A DNA stretch of 64,000 nt from Mycobacterium genavense ATCC 51234 (GTDB taxonomy: Bacteria > Actinomycetota > Actinomycetes > Mycobacteriales > Mycobacteriaceae). Location: NCBI RefSeq assembly GCF_000526915.1, contig NZ_JAGZ01000003.1, positions 248,001 through 312,000 of the forward strand, read 5' to 3'. Shown here piece after piece: positions 30,252-39,302 of this stretch. Numbering within the stretch: position 1 is the first letter of the stretch; every line of letters starts with the position of its first letter. A program made the translations under genes and the position numbers. Below the pieces are notes generated by a model. It had not been told where the DNA came from and did no database searches. It saw only the letters and a list, made by a program, of their open reading frames with translations.

Positions 30252-30311
30252 CGCGAACGTAACGCCACGGCGATTTTTCGCCTCGATTTGCACCGTGGGG
30301 TTACGTACGCG
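30252..30311. terminator. Inverted repeat spanning the cobB stop codon
   Basis: A 21-bp inverted repeat with three mismatches pairs 30252-30272 with 30291-30311 around an AT-richer loop. The right arm contains the cobB stop codon TAA (30301-30303). Placement in the cobB-cysG gap suggests a transcription attenuator or terminator that separates the cobalamin genes from cysG. There is no U-tract. Confidence 0.5.
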
Positions 30312-31674
30312 AGCCCTCCGCCGCGGCCGCCGCGACGAAACGCGCCACCGCTTCCGGCGCCGCGGCCGGGTGGGTGTGCAGATACGACGCGTGCACCCCG
30401 GCATGCACGACACCGTCGCGCATCGGCGGCGCGTCGGAGGCGCGGTAGACCCAGGCGGGCTGGTAGCTCTCGGTGAAGGTGAGCTCGGTGCGGTGGAATT
30501 CGTGTCCGACCACCCGCGCCCCGGCGGCATACAGCGCCGAATCGACCACCGCGACCGCGTCGCGATACGCCAGCTTCAGCCGCGGGGTGAACCGCGCAGA
30601 TCCGCCCAGCACCCCGCACATCGGGTACCCGTCGAGTTCGGAAGCCAGATAGATTAGCCCGGCGCATTCGGCGTGCACGGGCGCACCGACGGCGGCCAGA
30701 TCGCGAATCTGCTGTCGCACAACATTATTGGCGGACAGGTCGGCGGTGAACTGCTCGGGGAAACCGCCGGGCAGCAGCACCGCATCGGTGCCGGCGGGCA
30801 ATGTGTCGACCAGTGGGTCGAACTCGGCCACCTCGGCGCCGGCGGCGCGCAGCAACTCGGCGTGTTCCGCGTAGCCGAAGCTGAAGGCCTTGCCGGCGGC
30901 CATCGCGACGGTGGCGCGGCGACCGGACGTCTGCCCCACCGCGGCAACGGGATCCCACGGCGCGACGTCGACACGGCTGCCCGCGACCGCCCTCACCGCG
31001 GCCAGGTCGACGTGCCGCGCGATCAGGGCGGTCATCGCCTCGACCGCGAGCCGGGCCCGCCGCCCGTACTCGACCGCGGTGACCAGGCCCAAATACCTTG
31101 TCGGCAGCTCCAATTCGGCGGTACGCGGAATGGCACCCAGTACCGGGATGCCGGTGTGCTCGCAGGCCTGGCGCAAAACCTGCTCGTGTCGGGGTGAACC
31201 CACCCGGTTGAGGATCACCCCGGCGATCCGGGTCGCGGCGTCGAATGTCGAAAAGCCGTGCAGCAGTGCGGCAATGCTGTGGCTCTGGCCCCGCGCGTCG
31301 ACGACCAGGATCACTGGCGCGCCCACCAGCGCGGCGACGTGCGCGGTCGAGCCCGGCGGCGGGGACGCCGGGTCCGGCCCGATCCGCCCGTCGAACAGCC
31401 CCATCACCCCCTCGATCACCGCGATGTCGGCGCCGGCGGCGCCGTGCGCGTACAGCGGGCCGATCAGCGATTCGCTCACCAGCACCGGATCGAGATTGCG
31501 TCCGGGCCGACCCGCGGCCAGCCCGTGGTAGCCGGGGTCGATGAAGTCCGGGCCCACCTTGAACGGGGCGACGGTATGCCCGGCTCGGCGCAGCGCCCCG
31601 ATCAAACCCGTTGCGATCGTGGTCTTTCCGCTGCCCGACGCGGGCGCGGCGACGACGACCGCTGGGGCGTTCAC
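30301..31674 (-). CDS. cobB: Cobyrinic acid a,c-diamide synthase (CobB/CbiA)
   Basis: 457 residues from the GTG at 31674. The N-terminal ATP domain starts VVVAAPASGSGKTTIATGLIGAL with a deviant Walker A and has VIEGVMGLFDG. The C-terminal glutamine amidotransferase domain carries the class-I Cys in PVHAECAGLIYLASEL and HEFHRTEL. It amidates the a and c carboxylates of (hydrogeno)cobyrinate. The GTG overlaps the cobO stop (GTGA), so cobO-cobB are coupled. An extension to 31860 in the same frame only runs through cobO. Confidence 0.94.
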   Translation of the reverse strand: MNAPAVVVAAPASGSGKTTIATGLIGALRRAGHTVAPFKVGPDFIDPGYHGLAAGRPGRNLDPVLVSESLIGPLYAHGAAGADIAVIEGVMGLFDGRIGPDPASPPPGSTAHVAALVGAPVILVVDARGQSHSIAALLHGFSTFDAATRIAGVILNRVGSPRHEQVLRQACEHTGIPVLGAIPRTAELELPTRYLGLVTAVEYGRRARLAVEAMTALIARHVDLAAVRAVAGSRVDVAPWDPVAAVGQTSGRRATVAMAAGKAFSFGYAEHAELLRAAGAEVAEFDPLVDTLPAGTDAVLLPGGFPEQFTADLSANNVVRQQIRDLAAVGAPVHAECAGLIYLASELDGYPMCGVLGGSARFTPRLKLAYRDAVAVVDSALYAAGARVVGHEFHRTELTFTESYQPAWVYRASDAPPMRDGVVHAGVHASYLHTHPAAAPEAVARFVAAAAAEGSRT

Positions 31675-32285
31675 CACTCGATGCCCTTCTGGCCCTTGCG
31701 TCCGGCGTCCATCGGGTGCTTGACCTTGGTCATCTCGGTGACCAGATCGGCGGCCTCGACCAGCCGCGGCGGGGCGGCGCGTCCGGTGATCACCACATGC
31801 TGATGACCGGGGCGGTCGGTGAACACGTCGACCGCCTCGTCGACGTCGACCCAGCCCCACTTCAGCGGGTAGGTGAATTCGTCGAGCACGTAGAAGTCGT
31901 GCCGCTGTTCGGCCAGCCGGCGCGCGATCTCGGCCCAGCCCTCGGCGGCCGCGGCCGCGTGGTCGTCCTCGGTGCCGGCCTTACGCGACCAGGACCAGCC
32001 GCTGCCCATCTTGTGCCATTCCACCGCTGCCCCGGCGCCGTTTTCGTCGTGCAGCCGGCCCAGCTGGCGGAAGACGGCTTCCTCGCCCACCTTCCACTTC
32101 GCGCTCTTGACGAACTGAAACACCGCGACGTCCAGGCCGGCGTTCCACGCGCGCAACGCCATTCCGAACGCCGCGGTCGACTTGCCCTTGCCGTCGCCGG
32201 TGTGCACCGCCAGCAACGGCCGGTTGCGCCGAGCCCGGGTGCTCAGCCCGTCGTCCGGGACCTGCGGTGGGATTCCCTGTGGCAT
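31671..32285 (-). CDS. cobO: Cob(I)alamin adenosyltransferase CobO
   Basis: 204 residues from the ATG at 32285, typical for the CobO/BtuR family. The P-loop is LLAVHTGDGKGKSTAAFGMALRA, with FVKSAKWKVGEEAVF, VLDEFTYPLKWGWVD and TGRAAPPRLVEAADLVTEM downstream. It transfers adenosyl from ATP to cob(I)alamin or its precursor. It lies between the chelatase gene (28 bp upstream) and cobB (4-bp overlap), within one cobalamin operon. Confidence 0.95.
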   Translation of the reverse strand: MPQGIPPQVPDDGLSTRARRNRPLLAVHTGDGKGKSTAAFGMALRAWNAGLDVAVFQFVKSAKWKVGEEAVFRQLGRLHDENGAGAAVEWHKMGSGWSWSRKAGTEDDHAAAAAEGWAEIARRLAEQRHDFYVLDEFTYPLKWGWVDVDEAVDVFTDRPGHQHVVITGRAAPPRLVEAADLVTEMTKVKHPMDAGRKGQKGIEW

Positions 32286-32313
32286 AAGGGCAGGACTCCT
32301 CTTGTTGCGGCCG

Positions 32314-34152
32314 CTAGGCCGCGCTGCGCACGGCCCGCGTGAGATGGTCGGCGTGCAGTTGCTCGAGCCGGACGGTCGGTGCACCGAGTTGGCCGGCCAG
32401 CTGCCCGGCCAATCCCAGTCGCACATAGGATGTTTCGCAGTCTACGACCACAGCCGCCGCGCCCTCGGCGACCAGCCGGGCGGCGGCGATTCGGCTGCGG
32501 CCCAACGGATTCGGGCCCGCGGTGGCCCGCCCGTCGGTGAGCACCACCACCAGGGGACGGCGTGCCCGGTCGCGCGCCCGCTCCCGGATGATTAGCTCAC
32601 GCGCGGCCAGCAGGCCCTCGGCCAGCGGGGTCTTGCCGCCGGTATCTATTCGGGCCAGTCGCCGGCCGGCGATGTGCGCCGACGACGTCGGCGGCAGCAG
32701 CAGTCGCGCATCGTGGCCGCGGAACGTGATCACCGCGACCTTGTCGCGTCGTTGGTAGGCGTCGCGCAGCAACGACAGGGTGGCACCGCTGACCGCGGCC
32801 ATCCGGTCGCGGGCGGCCATCGACCCCGACGCGTCGACGACGAAGATCACCAGGTTGCCTTCGCGTCCCTCGCGGACCGCGCGGCGGACGTCGTCGGGTC
32901 GCGGACGAAGTGGACCCGCCCCGGCGCTTTCGGCGGTCGCGAGCAGAGTCGCGAACAAGTGCAGTCCGTGGGCGCCGGGGTCGTCGGCGTACGCGGTGGC
33001 CATCACGCTGCCCGAGCGGTTGCGGGCCCGCGACCGTCGTCCGGGCGCACCTTCGCCGACACCGGGAACCGTCAACGCCCGGGCCCGAAACGTTTTCGAC
33101 GGCGGGCCGCTCGGCCGCGTCTTGGGCTGTTGCGACTTCCTACTGGGCAGCGAGTCCTGTTGCGGGGCAGGGTCATCGGCGGACTGACCGCCGCCGGGCG
33201 GATCGGGATCGGGCTCCGGCTCGTTGCCCGCCCGCTGCAGCGCCTCGTCCAGCTGCTCGCGGTCGATGCCCGGATCGTCGAACGGGTCGCGGCGGCGCCG
33301 ATGCGGCAGCGCCAGTTCGGCCGCCACCCGGACGTCCTGCTCCTCGACCGTGCGAGCACCCCGCCAGGCCGCGTGCGCGACCGCGGTGCGCGCCACTACC
33401 AGATCGGCGCGCATCCCGTCGACGTCGAACGCCGCACACAGCGCCGCGATGCGCCGTAACTCGTTGTCTTCCAACACCACATCGTCGACCAGCGCGCGGG
33501 CCGCGGCGATCCGCCGGGCCAGCTCGGCGTCGTCGGCGGCGTAGCGGTGGGCGAAGCCATCCGGGTCGGCCTCGTACGCCATCCGCCGCCGGATCACCTC
33601 GACCCGCACGTCCACGTCGCGGGAGGCGTGCACGTCGACCGTCAGCCCGAATCGGTCGAGCAGCTGCGGGCGCAGCTCGCCTTCCTCCGGATTCATCGTG
33701 CCGATCAACACGAACCGCGCCTCATGCGAGTGCGAGATGCCGTCGCGTTCGATGTGCACCCGGCCCATCGCGGCGGCGTCGAGCAACACGTCGACCAGGT
33801 GATCGTGCAGCAGGTTCACCTCGTCGACGTACAGCACGCCGCCGTGCGCGCGCGCCAGCAATCCGGGCGAAAAGGCGTGCTCGCCGTCGCGCAGCACCCG
33901 CTGCAGATCCAGCGAGCCGATCACCCGGTCTTCGGTTGCGCCGAGCGGCATTTCGACCAGGCCGGCGCCGGTGCCGTTACCCCCGGTCGCCGCCGCCAAC
34001 AACGCGGCAAGCCCGCGCACCGCCGTCGACTTGGCGGTGCCCTTCTCGCCGCGGATCAGCGCGCCGCCGATTTCCGGCCGCACCGCGCACAGCAGCAGCG
34101 CCAGCCGCAACTGATCGTGGCCGACGATCGCGCTGAACGGGTAGGACTTCAC
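32314..34152 (-). CDS. Mg/Co-chelatase-type AAA+ / von Willebrand A fusion protein (Rv2850c-like)
   Basis: 612 residues from a GTG at 34152. The N-terminal half is a ChlI/BchI-type AAA+ module: [18 protein letters not shown]alker A and [25 protein letters not shown]. An acidic/proline linker (about 330-400, [12 protein letters not shown]) leads to a ChlD-type vWA domain with MIDAS motif [13 protein letters not shown] and [10 protein letters not shown]. Such I-D fusions power metal insertion with a large H/N subunit. Its place upstream of cobO points to cobalt insertion rather than chlorophyll. It overlaps the GNAT gene by 4 bp. Confidence 0.88.
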   Translation of the reverse strand: MKSYPFSAIVGHDQLRLALLLCAVRPEIGGALIRGEKGTAKSTAVRGLAALLAAATGGNGTGAGLVEMPLGATEDRVIGSLDLQRVLRDGEHAFSPGLLARAHGGVLYVDEVNLLHDHLVDVLLDAAAMGRVHIERDGISHSHEARFVLIGTMNPEEGELRPQLLDRFGLTVDVHASRDVDVRVEVIRRRMAYEADPDGFAHRYAADDAELARRIAAARALVDDVVLEDNELRRIAALCAAFDVDGMRADLVVARTAVAHAAWRGARTVEEQDVRVAAELALPHRRRRDPFDDPGIDREQLDEALQRAGNEPEPDPDPPGGGQSADDPAPQQDSLPSRKSQQPKTRPSGPPSKTFRARALTVPGVGEGAPGRRSRARNRSGSVMATAYADDPGAHGLHLFATLLATAESAGAGPLRPRPDDVRRAVREGREGNLVIFVVDASGSMAARDRMAAVSGATLSLLRDAYQRRDKVAVITFRGHDARLLLPPTSSAHIAGRRLARIDTGGKTPLAEGLLAARELIIRERARDRARRPLVVVLTDGRATAGPNPLGRSRIAAARLVAEGAAAVVVDCETSYVRLGLAGQLAGQLGAPTVRLEQLHADHLTRAVRSAA

Positions 34153-34619
34153 GGCTTGGCCACCACGCCGGAACCGGGCCGCAGCATCGGGACGTGCGGA
34201 ACGCCGTCGTCGAGGAAATCGTCGCCGTCGCGCACGAATCCGTGTTGGGCGTACATGTCGGCCAGATAGGTCTGCGCGTTGATCCGGCATGGGTAGTCGC
34301 CGACCACGGCCAGCGCGGCCCGCAGCAGCCGAGTGGTGTGCCCCTGTCCGCGCACGCTGCGTTTGGTGCACAGCCGCCCGATCCGGAACACCTTCTCGCC
34401 GCCGGCGTGCTCTTCCATCAGCCGCAGCGTGCAGATCACCTCGCCGTCAGCCGTTTCCAGCCAGAAGTGCCGGGTCTCGGCGAGCAGGTCGCGCCCGTCC
34501 AGTTCCGGGTACGAGATGGCCTGCTCGACGACGAACACCTCTACCCGCAGCTTCAGTAGCCCGTAAAGGGTTTGCGCGTCAAGATCTTTGGCCCAGATGC
34601 GGCGTAGCGCTTCGGTCAT
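34149..34619 (-). CDS. GNAT-family N-acetyltransferase (ElaA-like, Rv2851c)
   Basis: 156 residues. The fold is GNAT of the ElaA type: [27 protein letters not shown], then [11 protein letters not shown] and acetyl-CoA motif A in [24 protein letters not shown]. The acceptor substrate is unknown. The start codon overlaps the end of the MIRU small ORF upstream, and the stop overlaps the chelatase GTG, so translation from mqo through the chelatase gene may be linked. Confidence 0.88.
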   Translation of the reverse strand: MTEALRRIWAKDLDAQTLYGLLKLRVEVFVVEQAISYPELDGRDLLAETRHFWLETADGEVICTLRLMEEHAGGEKVFRIGRLCTKRSVRGQGHTTRLLRAALAVVGDYPCRINAQTYLADMYAQHGFVRDGDDFLDDGVPHVPMLRPGSGVVAKP

Positions 34620-34720
34620 GGGCGCCGCTCCTGTTCATCGCTGCGCGCTGCATCGTCGACCTCGCACGCCATCGGCGCCGCTCCTCCTAACACTTGGCAA
34701 AGCCGTCCGGCGCGGTTCAT
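34616..34720 (-). repeat. Long MIRU-type repeat with 34-codon overlapping ORF (mqo-GNAT)
   Basis: On the minus strand an ATG at 34720 overlaps the mqo stop, and a frame of 34 codons ends in a TGA overlapping the ATG of the GNAT gene (CCATGA). The 3' half encodes DDAARSDEQERR, close to [12 protein letters not shown] of the rimP-nusA element. The middle holds an additional copy of the GGAGCGGCGCC-ATG terminus, so the unit looks like a partial tandem duplication. Length and organisation match MIRUs of mycobacteria. Confidence 0.75.
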
Positions 34721-36204
34721 GAGGCGTTCAACTGTAATACCCGGGTGCTCCACATTCTCACCTCGTCGTAGAGCGCCGGTTCGTCGGACAGCCGGGCGCC
34801 CAGCGAGGGCACCATCTCCTTGAGCTTGGGCAGCCAGGACTGATAGCGGCCGGCAAAACAGTTGGCCAGCACGTCGAGCATGATCGGCACCGCGGTCGAG
34901 GCGCCGGGCGAGCCGCCGAGCAGACCCGCGATGCTGCCGTCGGCCGAGCCCACGACGGTGGTGCCGAAGTCGAGCGCCCCGCCGCTACCCCTGGCCCGCC
35001 GGATCACCTGCACGCGCTGACCGGCCACCGTCAGCTGCCAGTCCGAAGTCCGCGCGCTGGGCGCGAATTCGCGCAGCGCCTGGATCCGGTCGCGTTCGGT
35101 GAGGCGCAGTTGGCGCAGCAGGTAACCGACCAGCGTCCTCTCGGTGATGCCGACCCCCAGCATCGACACGGCGTTGTCCGGCCTGATCGACCGGGGCAAA
35201 TCGCTGAGGTGGCCATGCTTCAAGAACTTAGGCGACCAACCGGCGTAGGGCCCGAAGACCAGCCATGACTTGCCGTTGACGAACCGCAGGTCCAGATGCA
35301 GCGCCCCCAGCGGCGGGGCCCCGGCTGCGGGGACGCCGTAGACCTTGGCCCGGTGGCCGGCGGTCAGCGCCGGGTTGTCGGTGCGCAGGAACTTGCCGCC
35401 GATCGGGAAGCCGGCGAAGCCCCTGACCTCGCCGATGCCGGACTTCTGCAACAGCGGCAGCGCCTCGCCACCGGCCCCGACGAACACGAATCTGGCGTTC
35501 AGCCTGCGCTTTTCGCCGGTGCGGCGATTGACGATGTGTAGCGTCCAGCCGCCGTCGGCCGTACGGGTCAGGTTGCGGACCTCGTGGCCGAACAGCGCGG
35601 TGCCGCCGCCTCGCACGCAGTAGCCGATGAGTTGTTTGGTCAGCGACCCGAAGTCGACGTCGGTGCCGTCGGGCGCCCAGTTCAACGCGACCGGCTCGGA
35701 GAAGTCGCGTTCGGCGGCCATGAACGGCAGCCGGCGGGTGAATTCAGCGGGGTCGTCGATCAATTCCGTGCCGGCGAACAGCGGGTTCGGCGCCAGCGCC
35801 CGCTGACGGCGGCGCAGATAGTCGACCCGCCGGGCGCCGTGCACGAAACTGACGTGCGGGACGGGGTGAAGGAAGCCCCGATCGGTGAGGATGCCGTTCT
35901 CGACGGCGTAGGCCCAGAACTGGCGCGTCACCTGGAATTGCTCGTTGATCGTCACCGCCTTGGTGATGTCGATCGACCCCTGGGAGTCGGGGCGCTCCGG
36001 TGTGTAGTTCATCTCGCACAGCCCGGCATGCCCGGTGCCGGCGTTGTTCCACGGGCCGCTGCTTTCGGCGGCGACGGCATCGAGGCGCTCGACCACGGTG
36101 ATCGACCAGTCCGGCTCCAGCCGCCGCAGCAGGGCGGCCAGGGTGGCGCTCATGAGGCCGGCGCCGACCAGCGCGACGTCGGTGCGCGCCGTCGTGTCTG
36201 ACAC
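34717..36204 (-). CDS. mqo: Malate:quinone oxidoreductase
   Basis: 495 residues, standard for Mqo. The FAD-binding N-terminus is [23 protein letters not shown], followed by [33 protein letters not shown], the Mqo signature. [19 protein letters not shown] and [19 protein letters not shown] complete the FAD domain. The enzyme is a peripheral membrane flavoprotein that passes electrons from malate to menaquinone, an alternative to NAD-malate dehydrogenase. It is the first gene of a chain running into the GNAT and chelatase genes through a MIRU repeat. Confidence 0.96.
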   Translation of the reverse strand: MSDTTARTDVALVGAGLMSATLAALLRRLEPDWSITVVERLDAVAAESSGPWNNAGTGHAGLCEMNYTPERPDSQGSIDITKAVTINEQFQVTRQFWAYAVENGILTDRGFLHPVPHVSFVHGARRVDYLRRRQRALAPNPLFAGTELIDDPAEFTRRLPFMAAERDFSEPVALNWAPDGTDVDFGSLTKQLIGYCVRGGGTALFGHEVRNLTRTADGGWTLHIVNRRTGEKRRLNARFVFVGAGGEALPLLQKSGIGEVRGFAGFPIGGKFLRTDNPALTAGHRAKVYGVPAAGAPPLGALHLDLRFVNGKSWLVFGPYAGWSPKFLKHGHLSDLPRSIRPDNAVSMLGVGITERTLVGYLLRQLRLTERDRIQALREFAPSARTSDWQLTVAGQRVQVIRRARGSGGALDFGTTVVGSADGSIAGLLGGSPGASTAVPIMLDVLANCFAGRYQSWLPKLKEMVPSLGARLSDEPALYDEVRMWSTRVLQLNAS

Positions 36205-36313
36205 CGAGAATGCCGGTCCTTCCTCGCCGTGGGTGGCCGGTCCTCAGGTTATCCCGACCGGCGCGGTAGAAACGACTTGAACCGGACGCCATCAGCAAAA
36301 GCGACCGCCACGC

Positions 36314-36319
36314 TAAGCT
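36314..36319 (+). promoter_or_regulatory. -10 hexamer for leaderless Rv2854-like gene
   Basis: TAAGCT lies 6 nt upstream of the GTG at 36326. Spacing of 6-7 nt from a TANNNT hexamer to the start codon is the usual sign of a leaderless mycobacterial transcript. No Shine-Dalgarno sequence is seen. Confidence 0.5.
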
Positions 36320-36325
36320 GGCCTG

Positions 36326-37342
36326 GTGACTGGCTGGGTGCCCGATGTCCTGCCTGGATACTGGCAGTACACCATCGCATTGGGACCCGATCCCGCCGGC
36401 GAGGGCGACATCGTCGCAACCCTGATCCGGCGCGGTCCACAGCCCAGCGGCCCCGAGCACGCGGTGCTGACGGTGCACGGCTACACCGACTACTTCTTCA
36501 ACACCGCGCTGGCCGACCACTTCACCAACCGCGGTTTCACCTTCTACGCCTTGGACCTGCAGAAGTGCGGGCGGTCCCGGCGCGACGGCCAAACCCCGCA
36601 CTTCATCACCGATCTCGCGCACTACGACACCGAACTCGAACGCGCGCTGGCCATCATCGGCGAACAGGCCCATGACGTCACGGTCCTGATGTACGGCCAT
36701 TCCACCGGCGGGCTGATCGTGCCGCTGTGGCTGGACCGGCTGCGCCGGCATGACGCGACGGCGCACGCCGGCATCGGCGGGTTGGTTCTCAACAGCCCGT
36801 TCCTGGATCTGCACGGCCCGGCGGTGCTACGCCTGGGATTGACCTCGGCGATGATCGCCGGCCTGTCGCGGGTCCGTTCCAAAGCCGTGCTGCGTGGCAC
36901 CAGCAAGGGCGGTTACGGCACCACCCTGCACCGCGACTACGACGGCGAGTTCGACTACAACCTGGAATGGAAACCGTTGGGCGGCTTCCCTATTACCGCG
37001 GGCTGGCTGCACGCCGTGCGCCGCGGCCAGGCCCGGCTGCACCGCGGCCTCGACGTGGGGGTGCCGAACCTGATCCTGCGTTCGGACCACAGCGTGCCCG
37101 AAACGGCGGACGCGATGGCGATGCAACGCGGCGACGCGGTGCTCGACGTTACCCAGATCGCCCGCTGGGCGGGCTGCATCGGCAACCGCAGCACCGTCGT
37201 TCCGGTCGCCGACGCCAAACACGACGTGTTCCTCTCCCTGGAGGGACCGCGCGCGCTGGCCTATCGGGAGCTGGATATCTGGCTGGACGGCTATTTGCGC
37301 GCCGCCGACAACGGTGCCTCGGCCGTCTTCGGGAAGGGGTGA
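36326..37342 (+). CDS. Alpha/beta hydrolase (serine aminopeptidase S33 / lysophospholipase-like, Rv2854)
   Basis: 338 residues from a GTG. The alpha/beta-hydrolase core has [14 protein letters not shown] (oxyanion HG), the nucleophile Ser126 in [19 protein letters not shown], an Asp in [11 protein letters not shown] and the catalytic His in [16 protein letters not shown]. This looks like a monoacylglycerol-lipase/lysophospholipase relative; the substrate is not known. The stop is 5 nt before the mtr TTG, so it is probably co-transcribed with mtr. Confidence 0.88.
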   Translation: MTGWVPDVLPGYWQYTIALGPDPAGEGDIVATLIRRGPQPSGPEHAVLTVHGYTDYFFNTALADHFTNRGFTFYALDLQKCGRSRRDGQTPHFITDLAHYDTELERALAIIGEQAHDVTVLMYGHSTGGLIVPLWLDRLRRHDATAHAGIGGLVLNSPFLDLHGPAVLRLGLTSAMIAGLSRVRSKAVLRGTSKGGYGTTLHRDYDGEFDYNLEWKPLGGFPITAGWLHAVRRGQARLHRGLDVGVPNLILRSDHSVPETADAMAMQRGDAVLDVTQIARWAGCIGNRSTVVPVADAKHDVFLSLEGPRALAYRELDIWLDGYLRAADNGASAVFGKG

Positions 37343-37346
37343 CGGC

Positions 37347-38724
37347 TTGGAGGCCTACGACGTCGCGATCATCGGAACCGGTTCGGGCAACAGCATTCTC
37401 GATGACCGCTTCGCCGACAAGCGGGTGGCGATCTGCGACCAGGGCACCTTCGGCGGCACCTGCCTCAACGTCGGGTGCATCCCGACGAAGATGTTCGTCT
37501 ACGCCGCCGAGGTCGCGCAATCCATCCGGGAGGCAGGGCGTTTCGGCATCGACGCGCACATCGGGGGGTGCGCTGGGACGACATCGTATCGCGGGTGTTC
37601 GGACGCATCGATCCGATCGGGGCCGGCGGTGAGGACTACCGCAGCTCCACGCCCAATATCGACGTGTACAAGCAGCACACCCGATTCGGCCCGGTCCGGG
37701 CCGACGGGCGCTACCTGCTGCGCACCGACACCGGCGACGAGTTCACGGCCGAGCAGGTGGTGATCGCCGCGGGGGCACGGGCGGTGATCCCCCCGGCGAT
37801 CCTCGAGTGCGGCGCGCACTACTACACCAGCGACACGATCATGCGAATCGCCGAATTCCCAGAGCATCTGGTGATCGTCGGCGGCGGCTTCGTGTCCGCC
37901 GAATTCGCTCACATCTTCTCCGCGCTGGGAGCCCGCTCACGCTGGTGGTCCGCGGCTCCGCGCTACTGCGACACTGCGACGACACTTTGTGCAAGCGCTT
38001 CACCCGTATCGCGTCGAGCAAGTGGGAACTGCACACCCACCGCAATGTGGTGAGCGCCGAGAACCACGGCTCGGGCGTCGCGGTGCACCTCGACAACGGC
38101 CACACCATCAACGCCGACGCCATGCTGGTCGCGACCGGCCGGGTTTCCAACGCCGATCAACTCGACCTCGAGCAGGCCGGCATCGCCGTCGAGGACGGTC
38201 TGGTGGTCGTCGACGAGTACCAAAGGACCACAGCGCGTGGGGTTTTCGCTCTCGGCGACGTTTCGTCGAGGTATCAGCTCAAGTACGTCGCCAACCACGA
38301 GGCGCGCGTGGTGCAGCACAACCTGCTGTGCGACTGGGACGACACCGCGGCGATGGCGGTCAGCGACCATCGCTTCGTGCCGTCCGCGGTGTTCACCGAT
38401 CCGCAGATCGCCTGCGTGGGCTTGACCGAAAACGAAGCCATTGCACAGGGTTTCAAAATCTCGGTGAAGATCCAGGACTACGGCGACGTCGCCTACGGCT
38501 GGGCAATGGAGGACACCACCGGGATCGTCAAGCTCATCGGCGAACGCGGCACCGGGCGGTTGCTGGGTGCCCACATCATGGGCCATCAGGCCTCGTCGAT
38601 CATCCAGCCGTTGATCGGCGCGATGAGTTTCGGGCTGACCGCCCCGGAGATGGCCCGCGGGCAGTACTGGATCCACCCGGCGCTGCCGGAGGTGGTGGAG
38701 AACGCGCTACTGGGTCTGCGCTGA
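37347..38724 (+). pseudogene. mtr: Mycothione reductase, disrupted by two 1-nt frameshifts
   Basis: The TTG at 37347 starts [18 protein letters not shown] and the redox-active motif [16 protein letters not shown] is intact. The frame is lost after HIGG at a run of six G (37563-37568), where seven would restore [17 protein letters not shown]. It is lost again near 37935 (expected R-V-T-L-V-V; one G missing in CCCGC-TCACG). After that it reads on to ALLGLR. All NAD/FAD and dimer-interface motifs of this flavoprotein disulfide reductase survive across the three frames. Mtr keeps mycothiol reduced; true inactivation would be costly, so sequencing error is possible. Confidence 0.8.
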
Positions 38725-39201
38725 CTTCACCGCCGGGCCGCCCTGCTGGCACTGCGGGCACAGGCCACGCAACGTCAGGCCGGCGCGGGCCGACAAGGCG
38801 AACGCACTGCCCTGCATCGCGTGTTCGAGCGCGGAACTGAGCTGACGCGCGGGCACTTCGATGATCGAATCGCACTGCGTGCAGACGGCGTGGTGATGCG
38901 GGGCGGTGGCCAGCCCGTAGGTCGTGACGCCGTCGTCGAGGGTCAGCGCATGCAACACCGACTGCTCGACCAGGGTGGTCACCGTGCGGTAGATGGTGGC
39001 CACGTCGGGTGGTTTAGCGCCGGCGGGCAGGCCGGCACGCACCCGCCGGTGAATCTCGGCGACGGAAAGGTGTCCGTTGACGGGTTCGAGCACCGCCAGC
39101 ACCTGAATGCGTGAGGTCATCCGCCGCAACCCGCGGGCGCGCAGGAAGTCGCCGATGCGTTGGGTGACCGCGGGATCGAGCTCCGACGGGTTGGACGTCA
39201 C
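38707..39201 (-). CDS. Fur-family regulator, likely nickel-responsive (Nur-like)
   Basis: 164 residues from the GTG at 39201; an upstream ATG at 39261 in frame would overlap the putative operator. The winged helix has TSRIQVLAVLEPVNGHLSVAEIHRRV and ATIYRTVTTLVEQSVLHAL. The metal/dimer domain contains HHHAVCTQCDSIIEV and a C-terminal CPQC pair. It is divergent from nicT, a nickel/cobalt permease, and a Nur-type palindrome lies between them, so nickel control is inferred. Zur or FurA-type metal use is not excluded. The 3' end overlaps mtr by 18 bp. Confidence 0.8.
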   Translation of the reverse strand: MTSNPSELDPAVTQRIGDFLRARGLRRMTSRIQVLAVLEPVNGHLSVAEIHRRVRAGLPAGAKPPDVATIYRTVTTLVEQSVLHALTLDDGVTTYGLATAPHHHAVCTQCDSIIEVPARQLSSALEHAMQGSAFALSARAGLTLRGLCPQCQQGGPAVKSAQTQ

Positions 39202-39256
39202 CCGTCCAGTGTTGCGCCCGGCATTGCCGATCGCCAGTCCCGAGTGGCCGGCGTCC

Positions 39257-39271
39257 TGCAACTCACTTGCA
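39257..39271 (+). promoter_or_regulatory. Nur-box-like palindrome upstream of nicT
   Basis: TGCAA-CTCAC-TTGCA is a perfect dyad with a 5-bp spacer, matching the TGCAA-N5-TTGCA form of the Streptomyces Nur box. It lies 19 bp before a TAAAGT -10 (39291-39296) and thus over the -35 region of the leaderless nicT promoter, a repressing position. Confidence 0.65.
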
Positions 39272-39290
39272 TCCAGCTGGTGACCGACCC

Positions 39291-39296
39291 TAAAGT
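39291..39296 (+). promoter_or_regulatory. -10 hexamer for leaderless nicT
   Basis: TAAAGT lies 6 nt before the nicT GTG at 39303, the spacing of a leaderless start. The Nur-box-like palindrome overlaps the place of the -35 element. Confidence 0.5.
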
Positions 39297-39302
39297 CGGG
39301 CG

